From: JAYEHC01 sp964490635
GTDB taxonomy: Bacteria > Patescibacteriota > Minisyncoccia > JAHIHE01 > JAGLIN01
Assembly: GCA_964490635.1 (NCBI GenBank)
Contig: CAZBCK010000012.1
Span: 1-23,081 of the forward strand
Direction of reading: 5' to 3'
Length of the DNA stretch: 23,081 nucleotides
A program made the translations under genes and the position numbers. Shown piece by piece: positions 13,712 through 23,035 of this stretch. The stretch's first letter is position 1. Each line of letters begins with the position of its first letter. The notes beneath the pieces were generated by a model. That model was not told where the DNA came from, did not search any database, and saw only the letters and a list, made by a program, of their open reading frames with translations.

Positions 13712-13923
13712 TGTCATTCCCGTGAAGGCGGGAATCCAGTAAGTCTCAATAAATAATGATTTTCGTATAATTTTTTTAATTTGCAAAAGTGAAATTATTA
13801 AAGCAAGTTAGTGTAACAGTTGAAATATTACAAAACATTACTTCTAATTTGTTTGCAATACTTTTATTATAAAACAATAATTGAAGATATTTCATCTGGA
13901 TTTCTGCCTTCGCAGGAACGACA
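13712..13923. mobile_element. MITE-like element, family GTCATTCCCG, copy 2
   Basis: The ends TGTCATTCCCGTGAAGGCGG (from 13712) and the inverse of 13896-13923 form terminal inverted repeats that each fold. The right half matches the inverse of the element at 2804-2975. It fills the spacer between fic and the coiled-coil gene. Confidence 0.75.
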
Positions 13924-13964
13924 AATGCATTTGTTTTAGATAAATTAATTTTAAGTTAAAATAT

Positions 13965-16900
13965 ATGAGTAGAGAAATAAAATTTGGAGGAATAAAAATT
14001 ATAGATAAAAGTGGAGATAATATTGTTGTAGAGGAGTTTAAAGCTAAAAAAGAAAAAATAGATGAGTTAAATGAAAAAATTAAATTACTGGAAAGCAATT
14101 TGGAAGAATTACGAGAACGAAGAAGTAAAAGCACGAACAAAGAAGAGAAAGAAAAAATCTATAATGAGGAGCGGGAAATAAAGGAAGAAATTAAAGAGCT
14201 AAAAAGGCAAATAAGAGATTTGTTAGATTCTGAAGAAGTTTTTGATCAAGAACCTTCTAATATAATAGAGAAAACTGATGATCTAGCAAATCAGGAAGAG
14301 TCGGAAGAACCGTCGGAAGATGTTGAAAACAAAATAAGAGAGTTGAATGCTAATTTTACGGAAAAATGTGCTGAACGCAGTAATCTGCTTAGACAATTCC
14401 GTGATTCTGAAAATACAGAAGTAACGCAGGCAGATATTAATAAAGTAAATTGTGAAGTGAAAGAATTACACGGAAAACTTGCTGATTTGGGATTAGATGG
14501 ATTGTCTGACAGGGAAAAAGAGTATGTAAATAAAATAGGGGAGCAAATAAATAGAGGGGAATTGAATGAAAGAACAGTGGGAATAGGAGAAACGGGTCAG
14601 GAAGAAATAACTGCAAACATAGCGGGACTGCGCGCTGGAAAAATGGTTGATTTGATTAAAAAATATAATGAGTTTAAAAATTTAGACTTGGATAGTTTTG
14701 AAGCCAATGAATTAAGAAATAAAGTTGCGAAATTATATAAAGAAGCTGGAATGGACGAAGCAGATTTGTCAGGGACTGTAGAAATTAATGAAAAAGACGC
14801 GGGAAGAAAAATAACTGGTGATGACATAAATATTTTAAAAGAAATAAAAGGAAGGAGAGGGGAGTGGGGATTTGAGGAAGAACCGGCGGAAGATGAGGTT
14901 TTGAAGAAGGAAATAAATCTGGAAACGGAAGAAACTTTGGAGTCAAAAGAAAAATACGAAATTGCCATAAAAGAATTGGAAGAGCGTTTGGGTGTGGTAA
15001 AAAATATGGATGAAGATAAGCAGGTGGAAGCAGTGGAGGGAATACGATTTGGTGTTAAAAATTTTATGTATGATCTTTCTTACAATGACAAAGTCAAAGA
15101 AATTTTAGGCGAAGATTTAGTGAACAGATTTAGCGAAAGATTGAAAGAAATTGAACGAGAAATAGATAATTTGTTAAAGAGCGAGATTAAAGAAAAAGAA
15201 ATACCACCTGAGATTTCGGAAAAAGAAAGAATAAAAACAGAAGAGTTTGCGGATAGAGTTAATAGAATTTTGGGAGAGATGGAAGTTTTTAAGAATGTAA
15301 AGATTGATAAATTTAATAAAGACAGAGCATGGAAAGCGGTAAGAAATTATGAAATTATTAAAAGTGAAACATCCCAAAAAAATGCAGAGGATTTTTATAT
15401 GAAGTTAAATGGATATTATGATGAATATAAAAGAATAGACAGTGAGATTAAAAAAATAGAAAGTAGTGGAATCACAGAAGAAACTCCCGATGCGGAACCT
15501 AAACCGGAAAAAGAAAAAGAACCGGAGAATTTAAGAGAGGAAATAAAAAAAGCTGAGAAACTCGCGGTTAAATTTCATAGTTTAGCGGAAGAAATAGGAA
15601 AAAAGATTGCGGCAGAAGTTAAGAAAGGCGGAGAAGTAGATGATGATAAAGTTGCGAAAATTAAAAAACTTGAGGGGGTAGCAGCTCTTTTTGGAGGAGT
15701 TGATGTGACATCAATGCAAGCAATAGAATCTCATGGTTTGAGCCCTAGGAAAAGAGCTGAGGAATTAAGTAATATTGTGCCAGAGTTTAAAATGGCAATG
15801 GAGAAAGTTAGAGAGTTTCTCGGAGAATCTTTGACAAAAGCTGAAAAATCTTTGGAAGAGGAATTGAGATCTAAGAGTCCGGAAGTTCAAACGGGGGTTG
15901 ATAATCTTGCGGAAGCTTCAGGTGGCAGGGTAGTAAGAGCCGTAGATAAAGTTCTGGGGTATTTTGGTGAAAGAGGTTCAAAAAAATTAGCTACAAAAGA
16001 ATTGGAAAAAATCAAAAAAGTAAAAAGTACGGATGAACTTGCGGAAATAGCAGAAAATTTAGCGCAAAATAAAAAGTTGAAAGAAGAAACAAGAGAACTT
16101 TTTAAAGAAATCAAAGAATCTTTTTTAGAATCTTCTTCAGTTAATAAACTAAAGACAAAAAGATTGGAAAGTTGGATAGAAGATATGGACAATACTGATG
16201 CTGAATGGCTTAAAGAAATTAGCAAAGAATGGAGAGGTGTTGCCAGAGAAATGTTGGTATGTCTTCGCATTGAGAAAATTAATGATAATTCCGAAAAAAT
16301 AGAAAAAAATGAATGGGGAAAAATAGAAGAAAAGATTGGTGAGTTAATTAATAAAGAAAAAGATGAGCTGGAAAGTGAATTGAAAGATGTGAAAAAACCT
16401 GATGATTTGAAGTCTATATTTAGAAAGTTGGATAAAATAGTGGACAGCGCGGATGGAAATAACAAGAACTTTTATGGCGATCAGGCGGTAAGCTTGATTG
16501 TTAAATTGATAAAGTTTGAAAATAGTGATGAAAGTGAGTCTTTTATAAATTCTTTAAAAAATAGAAATAACAAGGGAGAAATTGAGAGTATTGAAGGAAT
16601 TAAAAAATATATTAAGAAATATAAAGAAACTATAGAAAATCTTAACTCGGGAGCTTTGAAAGATTTTATGAGAGAAGTGTTTGATAAAATTGGGGAATTG
16701 AGCGATGAAAATGGGGAAGGAGAGGGAATGGGAGATGAGGATTTGGCTGATGGTAATGAAAAAATAGAATCAATCAATAGCGTTTTGAAAAATTTTAGTA
16801 AGGGAGATAAAAGTATTTTGGGGAGTGTAATTGATGAGTTAGTTAAGAAAAATCATAAATCGGAATTATTAACTCAGTTTGCCGATGAGTTAGGAAACGC

Positions 16901-16973
16901 GGGCGTGGGAAGAATATTGGAAAAGATAGATAAAGAAACCACAGTTAAAGAATTGGCGGTTGCGTTAGAGACA
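13965..16973 (+). CDS. Giant coiled-coil protein, N-terminal part (runs into assembly gap)
   Basis: About 1003 residues are visible before the run of N. The start MSREIKFGGIKIIDKSGDNI looks like a small beta segment. A strong coiled coil follows (about 25-90). The rest is almost entirely helical and rich in E, K and D, with acidic linkers such as EEPAEDEVLKKE and EPKPEKEKEPENLREE. There is no signal peptide, membrane helix, P-loop or cysteine pattern. It probably continues as the segment 17074-17805, giving a protein over 1,240 aa. A structural or scaffolding role is suggested by composition. It heads a same-strand cluster ending in a TraD/VirB4-like ATPase. I recognise no family. Confidence 0.8.
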
Positions 16974-17073
16974 NNNNNNNNNNNNNNNNNNNNNNNNNNN
17001 NNNNNNNNNNNNNNNNNNNNNNNNNNNNNNNNNNNNNNNNNNNNNNNNNNNNNNNNNNNNNNNNNNNNNNNNN
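16974..17073. other. Assembly gap (100 N)
   Basis: Exactly 100 undetermined bases lie inside the coiled-coil gene. The round length suggests a default scaffold gap, so true size and reading frame across it are unknown. Confidence 0.97.
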
Positions 17074-17805
17074 CCTTATGAGGTTTTAGATTCTGAAGTT
17101 GGAGAAGAATTGAAAAAATTAAAAGAAGCGAGTGATTTAATGATGAATTGTTATGGTTATATGCCACATTTTCTTAGTGGAATTACAGACAATGAATTAA
17201 GAAATAGTAATTTTGATGTTTGCGATAAGAAAATTATGGATGCTCTGAAGAATGGCAATAAAGATTTGTCAATAAAATCTATCAAAGAAGCAATTGAGAA
17301 GATAAATTCGTCTGTGGAAAAAGTAATATCTAAGGCAAAAGATGAATTACAAAAGAGTGGATATAAAAGGGTGGACACAAAAAAAGATAGTGCCTTTGTG
17401 CTTAGAAATTTTCTTACGGGAGGGGAAGAGTATTATGTTAAGGAGAAACTTAAAAAAGGAAGCGAGACATATTCCACAGTTATAGGGGATGAGGATTCGG
17501 AGATAGAAAACAAGAAGACTAGCGAAGTAAATAAAAGAAAAGAAGAAATACTTAAAAACCTTTTAGGTTTATTTGATGAGAAGAGTTTGGCAGAAATACG
17601 CAAAATAATTGAAAGCAGCAAAGACAGTCATGGATCTTTCCCTGAAATAAAATTATCACAACTGAAAGATTATTTACCAAAATTATATGAAGAACACATA
17701 GAGGAAAAAATGAAACAAATGAAAACAGTTCTTAATGATAAAGATATCAAAATTCTTGAAGATGCGACTCTTGGAGATGTAAAAGAAGTGTTAAAAAATA
17801 TGTAA
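17074..17805 (+). CDS. Giant coiled-coil protein, C-terminal part
   Basis: The frame is open from the gap edge (PYEVLDSEVGEELKKLKEAS) to TAA at 17805, 243 aa. A TTG at 17110 could be read as a start, but nothing supports it, and the residues before it look coding. The content is helical and charged, with a cysteine-containing stretch (MMNCYGYMPHFLSGITDNELRN, then FDVCDKK) and a C-terminal LKDYLPKLYEEHIEEKMKQM region. It most likely completes the protein that starts at 13965. The next gene begins 21 nt downstream. Confidence 0.75.
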   Translation, partial: PYEVLDSEVGEELKKLKEASDLMMNCYGYMPHFLSGITDNELRNSNFDVCDKKIMDALKNGNKDLSIKSIKEAIEKINSSVEKVISKAKDELQKSGYKRVDTKKDSAFVLRNFLTGGEEYYVKEKLKKGSETYSTVIGDEDSEIENKKTSEVNKRKEEILKNLLGLFDEKSLAEIRKIIESSKDSHGSFPEIKLSQLKDYLPKLYEEHIEEKMKQMKTVLNDKDIKILEDATLGDVKEVLKNM

Positions 17806-17826
17806 TTTAACAGCTAAAACAAATCT

Positions 17827-18126
17827 ATGAAACTAATCAACGATAAAATAATAAACGATTTGAATGAATCTCTGGGAATCAGATTTTTGGAGGAAGAGAA
17901 AAAAAGTGAGATCTTAACGAGGGTTTTGGAATTGGTCAGTAAGAGGGCGGGGTTGAGGATTATAGAAAAATTCAGTGATGAAGAAACAACAGAGTTTAAT
18001 AAAATTCCAAAAGATAATCTTGAGCAGATGGAAGATTTTATGATTGCCAAAAATCCCGGCGCAAAAGATATTTTTAGCAACGAAGCAGAGAAATTAAAAG
18101 AAGAATTGTTAAACGCGAAGGTATGA
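17827..18126 (+). CDS. 99-aa helical protein, possibly DUF5663-like
   Basis: The protein reads MKLINDKIINDLNESLGIRF, then EEEKKSEILTRVLELVSKRAGLRIIEKFSDEE and KIPKDNLEQMEDFMIAKNP. The layout (short helical start, ILTRVLELVSKRAGLRI core, FSDEE...EFNKIP, MEDFM) recalls small CPR proteins annotated as DUF5663, recalled from memory and not searched. There is no membrane segment. It starts 21 nt after the coiled-coil gene and is probably cotranscribed. Function is unknown. Confidence 0.75.
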   Translation: MKLINDKIINDLNESLGIRFLEEEKKSEILTRVLELVSKRAGLRIIEKFSDEETTEFNKIPKDNLEQMEDFMIAKNPGAKDIFSNEAEKLKEELLNAKV

Positions 18127-18144
18127 GAAAGGGAGAATTGATTG

Positions 18145-18300
18145 TTCCTTTCCTTTCAGGGGAGGCTAGGTGGAGCATTGAAGAATCGCAGAATTATAAC
18201 CTAAAAATAAAAGGCGGAGTGTTTTCCGAACTTCTTTTGTGATTACAGTTCTGCCCGTTTTCAGTACTCCCTCTACCCCCTCCCTCTAAAAGAGGAAGGA
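18145..18300. mobile_element. MITE-like element with CCTCTTTTAGAGGGAGG-type ends
   Basis: The left end 18145-18175 (TTCCTTTCCTTTCAGGGGAG...) and the inverse of 18267-18300 (TCCTTCCTCTTTTAGAGGGA...) are related terminal repeats around a noncoding centre. A solo relative lies at 5309-5336. It splits the 99-aa and 57-aa genes. Confidence 0.55.
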
Positions 18301-18344
18301 CTATCTCTTCTAATTTTGTAAAAAGAATATTCACAAATAAAAAA

Positions 18345-18518
18345 ATGAATAAGCTAACTGACCAAGAAAAAATTGAAAAGCTGAGGGATTTATATAATAA
18401 ATTTCATTCCAAAATGGTTGTTTTGGCAAAAAGGCAAATGAGGTTGTTGGAAAAAGCGAAAAGGTTGGTTGATGAAAAAAAGTTGAAAGAGGTTAGAGAT
18501 AGGATTAAGAAAAATTAA
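18345..18518 (+). CDS. 57-aa basic helical protein, unknown
   Basis: The ORF reads MNKLTDQEKIEKLRDLYNKF, then HSKMVVLAKRQMRLLEKAKRL and VDEKKLKEVRDRIKKN. It is a single long amphipathic helix, basic overall, with heptad-like leucines suggesting a coiled coil. It has no Shine-Dalgarno sequence, like its neighbours. It ends 10 nt before the 439-aa coiled-coil membrane protein gene, which suggests translation from one message and a possible partnership. I recognise no family. Confidence 0.65.
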   Translation: MNKLTDQEKIEKLRDLYNKFHSKMVVLAKRQMRLLEKAKRLVDEKKLKEVRDRIKKN

Positions 18519-18528
18519 TAAATAAAAA

Positions 18529-19848
18529 ATGTTTAAAATTGAAGATATGACAAATAATAGTTCGAAAGAAAAAACCGTGGACACTAGGGATGTTAAAAGT
18601 CTCAAGTCAGGAGAGAAATCTCCAGAGGATTTAGGAAAGGTGAATAATGAGGTTCTGGAAGGAGTCGGAGTGGAAAAAGGGGAAATAAAAGACAGAGCTG
18701 AAATAATAAACGATATTTTACAAAAAGCCAAAGATGACAATCCGGAGGTTGTTAAAACGAAAAAGGAAAATAGAGAAATAGTTAATGAGGCTGTGAAAAG
18801 TTCAGATGAAATTAAAAGGAAAGCTGGTGATATAGCGAATGATGAAAATCCGAAAGTTGAAACTAAAATTGAAACTGATGAATCTAAAAATAAAAAATCT
18901 AAAGAACCTGTTGCTAAAGAAACAGAAGAAACAGAGCAAGATTACAAAAGCGAGGTTTTAGGGAGACTGGAGGATTGGGAAAAAAGGGACGATAATGATA
19001 AAAAAAGAGAGGAGATGGAAGAGTATAAAAATGAATTAATAAGAAAAACCAGAGATATTAAAGAAAGCATAGAAGAGTTGCAAGATGAGTTAAATGAGAA
19101 TGCGGAGAAAAGAGCGGAGGTGGCGAGGAGAGCGGAAGATCAATTGAAGAGCGGAGTTGAAATTTCAAAGTTGGAAGTGTTTGAGCGGGAAAAAATAAAA
19201 GAAGCGTTGAAAGAAGTTGAGATTATCTGTAAGAATAATTTGAATATCGCGAGGCTTAAATATCTTGAAAAATTTACGGAAGCGGGGGATAATTTTGACA
19301 ATTTGATGGATGAACACAAAGGAGAGGAAATTAAAATAGAACGACTTGAAATAATGGCTGATGATGCGAAAAGGTCTTGCGACTATTTGGAAGATTTAAA
19401 AGGAGATGAAGAAAAGGAAGCGCAGAAGGAAGTGAAAGGAATTCTTGGAAGATTCGGAGATGCCATAAGAGATGATCCGGAATTACAGAAAAAATTAATA
19501 GCGGCGGGAATAATAGCGGCACTTCTTGTTTTGGCGGCGGGAGTTGGGATAACATATGGTCCGGAAATTATGGCTTTAGTGACAGCAGATAATGCAATGA
19601 AAGTTTTGGCTTGGGGAGGCGTGGGTGCGTCTCTGGGTGTTCTTTATTGGAAAAGAAAGAGGATAAAAAAAGCGCTGGGGGAAGGGGGAAAAATAGGGTT
19701 TGGAGGAGCTCTTCTGGTAGCGAGCTGGTTTAACGAAAAAAACAGGGATGACTTTGTGAAGGGAGTGTCTGGGATGAATTTTCCAAGCTGGTATAACTCT
19801 ATGGGAAAAATTTTAGGATTAAACAGGGAGAATGAAAGTAAAGCGTAA
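18529..19848 (+). CDS. Coiled-coil protein with C-terminal membrane hairpin, unknown
   Basis: Of 439 aa, residues 1-140 are charged and probably disordered. About 145-300 is a long coiled coil (KKREEMEEYKNELIRKTRDI, then IEELQDELNENAEKRAEVAR). Two hydrophobic helices follow at about 323-342 (LIAAGIIAALLVLAAGVGIT) and 358-374 (KVLAWGGVGASLGVLYW), with a KRKRIKK stop-transfer cluster. A short soluble tail ends the protein (DDFVKGVSGMNFPSWYNSMG). There is no signal peptide, so the large N-terminal part probably stays in the cytoplasm. It lies in the cluster leading to the membrane-anchored ATPase, and a role as membrane anchor or adaptor is inferred. Confidence 0.8.
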   Translation: MFKIEDMTNNSSKEKTVDTRDVKSLKSGEKSPEDLGKVNNEVLEGVGVEKGEIKDRAEIINDILQKAKDDNPEVVKTKKENREIVNEAVKSSDEIKRKAGDIANDENPKVETKIETDESKNKKSKEPVAKETEETEQDYKSEVLGRLEDWEKRDDNDKKREEMEEYKNELIRKTRDIKESIEELQDELNENAEKRAEVARRAEDQLKSGVEISKLEVFEREKIKEALKEVEIICKNNLNIARLKYLEKFTEAGDNFDNLMDEHKGEEIKIERLEIMADDAKRSCDYLEDLKGDEEKEAQKEVKGILGRFGDAIRDDPELQKKLIAAGIIAALLVLAAGVGITYGPEIMALVTADNAMKVLAWGGVGASLGVLYWKRKRIKKALGEGGKIGFGGALLVASWFNEKNRDDFVKGVSGMNFPSWYNSMGKILGLNRENESKA

Positions 19849-19890
19849 AGTCATAACTGATAAACCTAGATTATTAATAACAAAAAATTT

Positions 19891-20316
19891 ATGCCAGAAA
19901 ACAATGAAAATATACAACTTAGCGAGATAGAAGAATTGAAAAAAAAATTAGCGGAGAAAGAGGCGGCTTTTAAAGGAGAAGTTTCACAGGTTGAGAATAA
20001 AGAGGCGGAAATTACCAGAGAAAATTTGCAAGAGTTAGCTCCACAACAAACTGTTCCGGTTTCTCAAAAAACAACAATTTCCAATGATGATGATGCGGAG
20101 AAAAGCACGGAAAGAGATTCCCAGAAAATAAAAAATCTTGATACCGCCGGACAAATTAAAGTGCTTTCAGCTTTGGCGTTTGAGAAGGGGATTAATCATA
20201 GTGTGAGAGTTGCCAGAAGTTTGAATGACGCTTATCTTCTTGATGAACTTCACGATAAACTTGTTGGTGAATTGCACGAGGAATTGGTAGAGAGGGGAAA
20301 GTTGAAGGAGATATAG
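19891..20316 (+). CDS. 141-aa protein with compact C-terminal helical domain
   Basis: The N-terminal half is a short coiled coil (SEIEELKKKLAEKEAAFKGE) followed by a polar linker (about 45-80). The C-terminal domain (about 83-141) is well formed: AGQIKVLSALAFEKGINHSV, then RVARSLNDAYLLDELHDKLV and GELHEELVERGKLKEI. This end resembles a domain I recall in CPR hypothetical proteins next to secretion-type ATPases; no search was made. It has no membrane segment. It lies between the coiled-coil membrane protein and the ATPase gene. Function is unknown. Confidence 0.75.
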   Translation: MPENNENIQLSEIEELKKKLAEKEAAFKGEVSQVENKEAEITRENLQELAPQQTVPVSQKTTISNDDDAEKSTERDSQKIKNLDTAGQIKVLSALAFEKGINHSVRVARSLNDAYLLDELHDKLVGELHEELVERGKLKEI

Positions 20317-20317
20317 A

Positions 20318-20433
20318 AATTTAATTTTTAATTTCCAATTTTTAATTTTGTAAATAATGTTTTAATTTTTAATGTTTAACGAATTTAAGCATTTGAGAAT
20401 TATTTAAAAATTAAAAATTATAAAATTAATTTA
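20318..20433. repeat. AT-rich inverted-repeat element before the ATPase gene
   Basis: The left arm (AATTTTTAATTTCCAATTTTTAATTTT region, 20318-20350) is roughly complementary to 20406-20433 (AAAAATTAAAAATTATAAAA region). It fills the whole spacer up to the ATG at 20435. A palindromic dispersed repeat is likely; simple AT bias is the alternative. Confidence 0.45.
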
Positions 20434-20434
20434 T

Positions 20435-22939
20435 ATGGACATCCAAATAGCCAATTATATAATTGAAATAGATTTCTTAAGCGTTATAATTTTTATATTG
20501 CTTCTTGTTGCAATCGCACTTATTTTTGTGAAAGCGAAAATTGCCAATATGGGAAAAATTACCAGATCGCTTAATATGATCGTTTTGCAAATTTCAATTC
20601 CCAAGAAAATAGAAAAGCAACAACAAGACAACAGCGACAGTCAAAAAGAATATATTTCCGTTATGGAGCAACTTTTTGCCAGCTTGAGTAATATCAGAGA
20701 AGATATGCTGAAAAAGATTATTTACGGACCTTTTTATCTGTCATTTGAAATTGCCACTCCGATTGATAGCAAAGAAATATTTTTCTATGTGTCAGTTCCC
20801 AAAAAGTTTCAGTCAATAGTTGAAAAACAAATAAACAGTTTTTATCAGGACGCGGAAATAAAAAAAGTTGAGGATTATAATATTTTTGTTCCGGATGGCG
20901 AATCAGCCGCTTCCTATATGACATTTAACAGGCAGCATATTTTTCCAATCAAAACATATCGGCATCTTGAGGATGATCCTCTTTCGGGTATTACCGGAGC
21001 TCTTAGTAAAATTCCTCTTGGCGAAGGAGCCGCTTTGCAAATTGTTATAAAGCCAATTGGAAATATATGGCAGAAAGACAGCAGAGAGACAATAAAAGTA
21101 ATGCAGAAGGGAAAAGGGTTTGAGGGTCATTATAAAAAATCACCGTTTGTAATAAGAGCGTTGAGAGAATTTATGAATATAGCTTCGGCGGGCAGCAAAA
21201 CAAGTGAACAGCAAAAACAGGAGGAAGTACGAGTTCAGCTTACGCCGGCGCAGGAAGAAATTATAAAATCGGTGGAAGAAAAATCATCCAAAGTTGGCTT
21301 TGAGGTGAATGTGCGACTGGTAGCTTCCGCGCCGACAAAGGAAAAAGCGCAAACGCTTCTGAAAGAGCTGGAAAATTCGTTCACGCAGTTCAATTCCCCT
21401 GACCTCAATTCATTTAAAATCACGGAAACATTTTTTGAAAAAGCAAAATTTCTAAATAGAACGGTCTACAATTTTATTTTTAGAAATATTGAAAAGAAAA
21501 GAAAAATAATTTTAAACACGGAAGAACTGGCAAGTATTTTCCATTTTCCAATAGCGTCAACCAGCAGTCCGCAAGTAAAATGGCTAAACGCCAAATACGC
21601 GCCGGCGCCTTCCGATATTTTAAGCGAAGGGTTGATCTTGGGTCATAATACTTATCGCGGAGACGACACAGTGATAAAAATAGGGCGTGAAGACAGAAGA
21701 AGGCATCTTTATGCGATTGGACAGACCGGAACCGGTAAGTCCGTATTTCTGGGAGAGCTAATTAAACAAGACATAAAAAACGGCGAGGGTGTTTGTGTGA
21801 TTGATCCGCATGGCGATCTGGTTGAAGACGCGCTTGCTTGTGTTCCAAAAGAGAGAGCGGAAGATGTAATTCTTTTTGATCCTTCAAATATGCAAAAACC
21901 GATCGGTCTGAATCTGCTTGAATATGATCCGAATTACCCGGAGCAGAAAACTTTTGTGATCAATGAAATGATCAAGATTTTTGACAAGTTGTATGACTTA
22001 AAAGCGACTGGTGGTCCGATGTTTGAACAATATGCGAGAAACGCAATGTTATTAATTATGGACGATCCTGAATCCGGCTCAACTCTGATTGAAATATCAA
22101 AGGTTCTTGCTGACGTTGATTTTAGAAAATATAAACTTTCCAAATGCGGCAATTATATGGTAAAGAATTTTTGGGAAAAAGAAGCGGAAAAAGCCGGAGG
22201 AGAAGCGGCGTTGGCGAATATGGTTCCTTATATTACAAGCAAGTTAAACCAGTTTGTTGCGAATGACACAATGCGTCCAATTATCGGGCAGCAAAAAAGT
22301 TCCATTAATTTCAGGGAAGTTATGGATAACAGGAAAATATTGCTGGTGAATTTGTCTAAAGGTAAAATCGGTGAAATGAATGCTTATTTACTCGGACTTG
22401 TCATTGTCGGAAAGATCCTTATCTCTTCGTTGAGCAGAACAGATATTCCGCAGGAAGAAAGAAAGGACTTCTATTTATATATTGACGAGTTCCAAAATTT
22501 TACAACAGACAGTATTTCCACGATACTTTCCGAAGCAAGAAAATATCGGTTGGTTCTCAGTATGGCCCATCAATTCCTCGGACAGCTTCCGGAAGAAATT
22601 CAAAAATCGGTCTTTGGAAATGTTGGAACAATGGCATCTTTCCGGGTTGGACCGGAAGACGCCGAATTTATGACAAAACAATTTGCCCCGGTCTTTGACG
22701 AACAGGATCTGATAAATATTGATAACTATAACGCTTATGTCAAATTGATGATCAACGGAACGATCAGTCAGGGATTCAGTATGGCAACTTATCCTCCAAT
22801 TAAAGGGAGCCCGGAAATGGCAGAAAATATTAAACAACTTTCTATGATGAAATATGGGAAAGATCAGGAAGTTGTAAAGAGAGATATAATGGAGAGATCA
22901 GAAATAAAAAAGCCAGTGTCGCCGATAGGAAGAAAATAA
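20435..22939 (+). CDS. Membrane-anchored TraD/VirB4-like conjugation-type ATPase
   Basis: This 834-aa protein has one N-terminal membrane helix (about 14-33, FLSVIIFILLLVAIALIFVK). A mixed domain follows (about 50-390: GPFYLSFEIATPIDSKEIFF, VSVPKKFQSIVEKQINSFY, and a second copy-like part FEVNVRLVASAPTKEKAQTL). The P-loop ATPase domain has Walker A GQTGTGKS (429-436), DPHGDLVED and Walker B LYIDEFQNF (D684, E685). SMAHQFLGQLP after it is the conserved glutamine motif of TraD/TrwB coupling proteins. The family couples ATP use to DNA or protein export through type IV machines. No other such genes are nearby, and the substrate is unknown. The N-terminal part resembles the CPR family I recall as DUF8128; not searched. 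Confidence 0.88.
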   Translation: MDIQIANYIIEIDFLSVIIFILLLVAIALIFVKAKIANMGKITRSLNMIVLQISIPKKIEKQQQDNSDSQKEYISVMEQLFASLSNIREDMLKKIIYGPFYLSFEIATPIDSKEIFFYVSVPKKFQSIVEKQINSFYQDAEIKKVEDYNIFVPDGESAASYMTFNRQHIFPIKTYRHLEDDPLSGITGALSKIPLGEGAALQIVIKPIGNIWQKDSRETIKVMQKGKGFEGHYKKSPFVIRALREFMNIASAGSKTSEQQKQEEVRVQLTPAQEEIIKSVEEKSSKVGFEVNVRLVASAPTKEKAQTLLKELENSFTQFNSPDLNSFKITETFFEKAKFLNRTVYNFIFRNIEKKRKIILNTEELASIFHFPIASTSSPQVKWLNAKYAPAPSDILSEGLILGHNTYRGDDTVIKIGREDRRRHLYAIGQTGTGKSVFLGELIKQDIKNGEGVCVIDPHGDLVEDALACVPKERAEDVILFDPSNMQKPIGLNLLEYDPNYPEQKTFVINEMIKIFDKLYDLKATGGPMFEQYARNAMLLIMDDPESGSTLIEISKVLADVDFRKYKLSKCGNYMVKNFWEKEAEKAGGEAALANMVPYITSKLNQFVANDTMRPIIGQQKSSINFREVMDNRKILLVNLSKGKIGEMNAYLLGLVIVGKILISSLSRTDIPQEERKDFYLYIDEFQNFTTDSISTILSEARKYRLVLSMAHQFLGQLPEEIQKSVFGNVGTMASFRVGPEDAEFMTKQFAPVFDEQDLINIDNYNAYVKLMINGTISQGFSMATYPPIKGSPEMAENIKQLSMMKYGKDQEVVKRDIMERSEIKKPVSPIGRK

Positions 22940-22960
22940 TTTGTAGGTTTGCAATATATA

Positions 22961-22990
22961 AAAAAAACGATTTTTGAAAGCCGTTTTTTA
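22961..22990 (+). terminator. Terminator after the ATPase gene
   Basis: AAAAAACG (22962-22969) and CGTTTTTT (22982-22989) pair around a 12-nt loop, with the T-run inside the right arm. It lies 22 nt past the ATPase stop codon. Confidence 0.55.
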
Positions 22991-23035
22991 GTTAGGTTGT
23001 CTATCCCTTCCATTAGGGAGAGTCATAGAGGCCGT

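Noticed and set aside
15887..16465. 192-aa minus-strand ORF
   Set aside because: Antisense to the coiled-coil gene; serine/leucine-rich composition is the expected reverse of E/K codons.
17110..17805. Separate gene starting at TTG 17110
   Set aside because: The frame is open back to the assembly gap with coding-like residues, so it is better read as the end of the interrupted giant gene.
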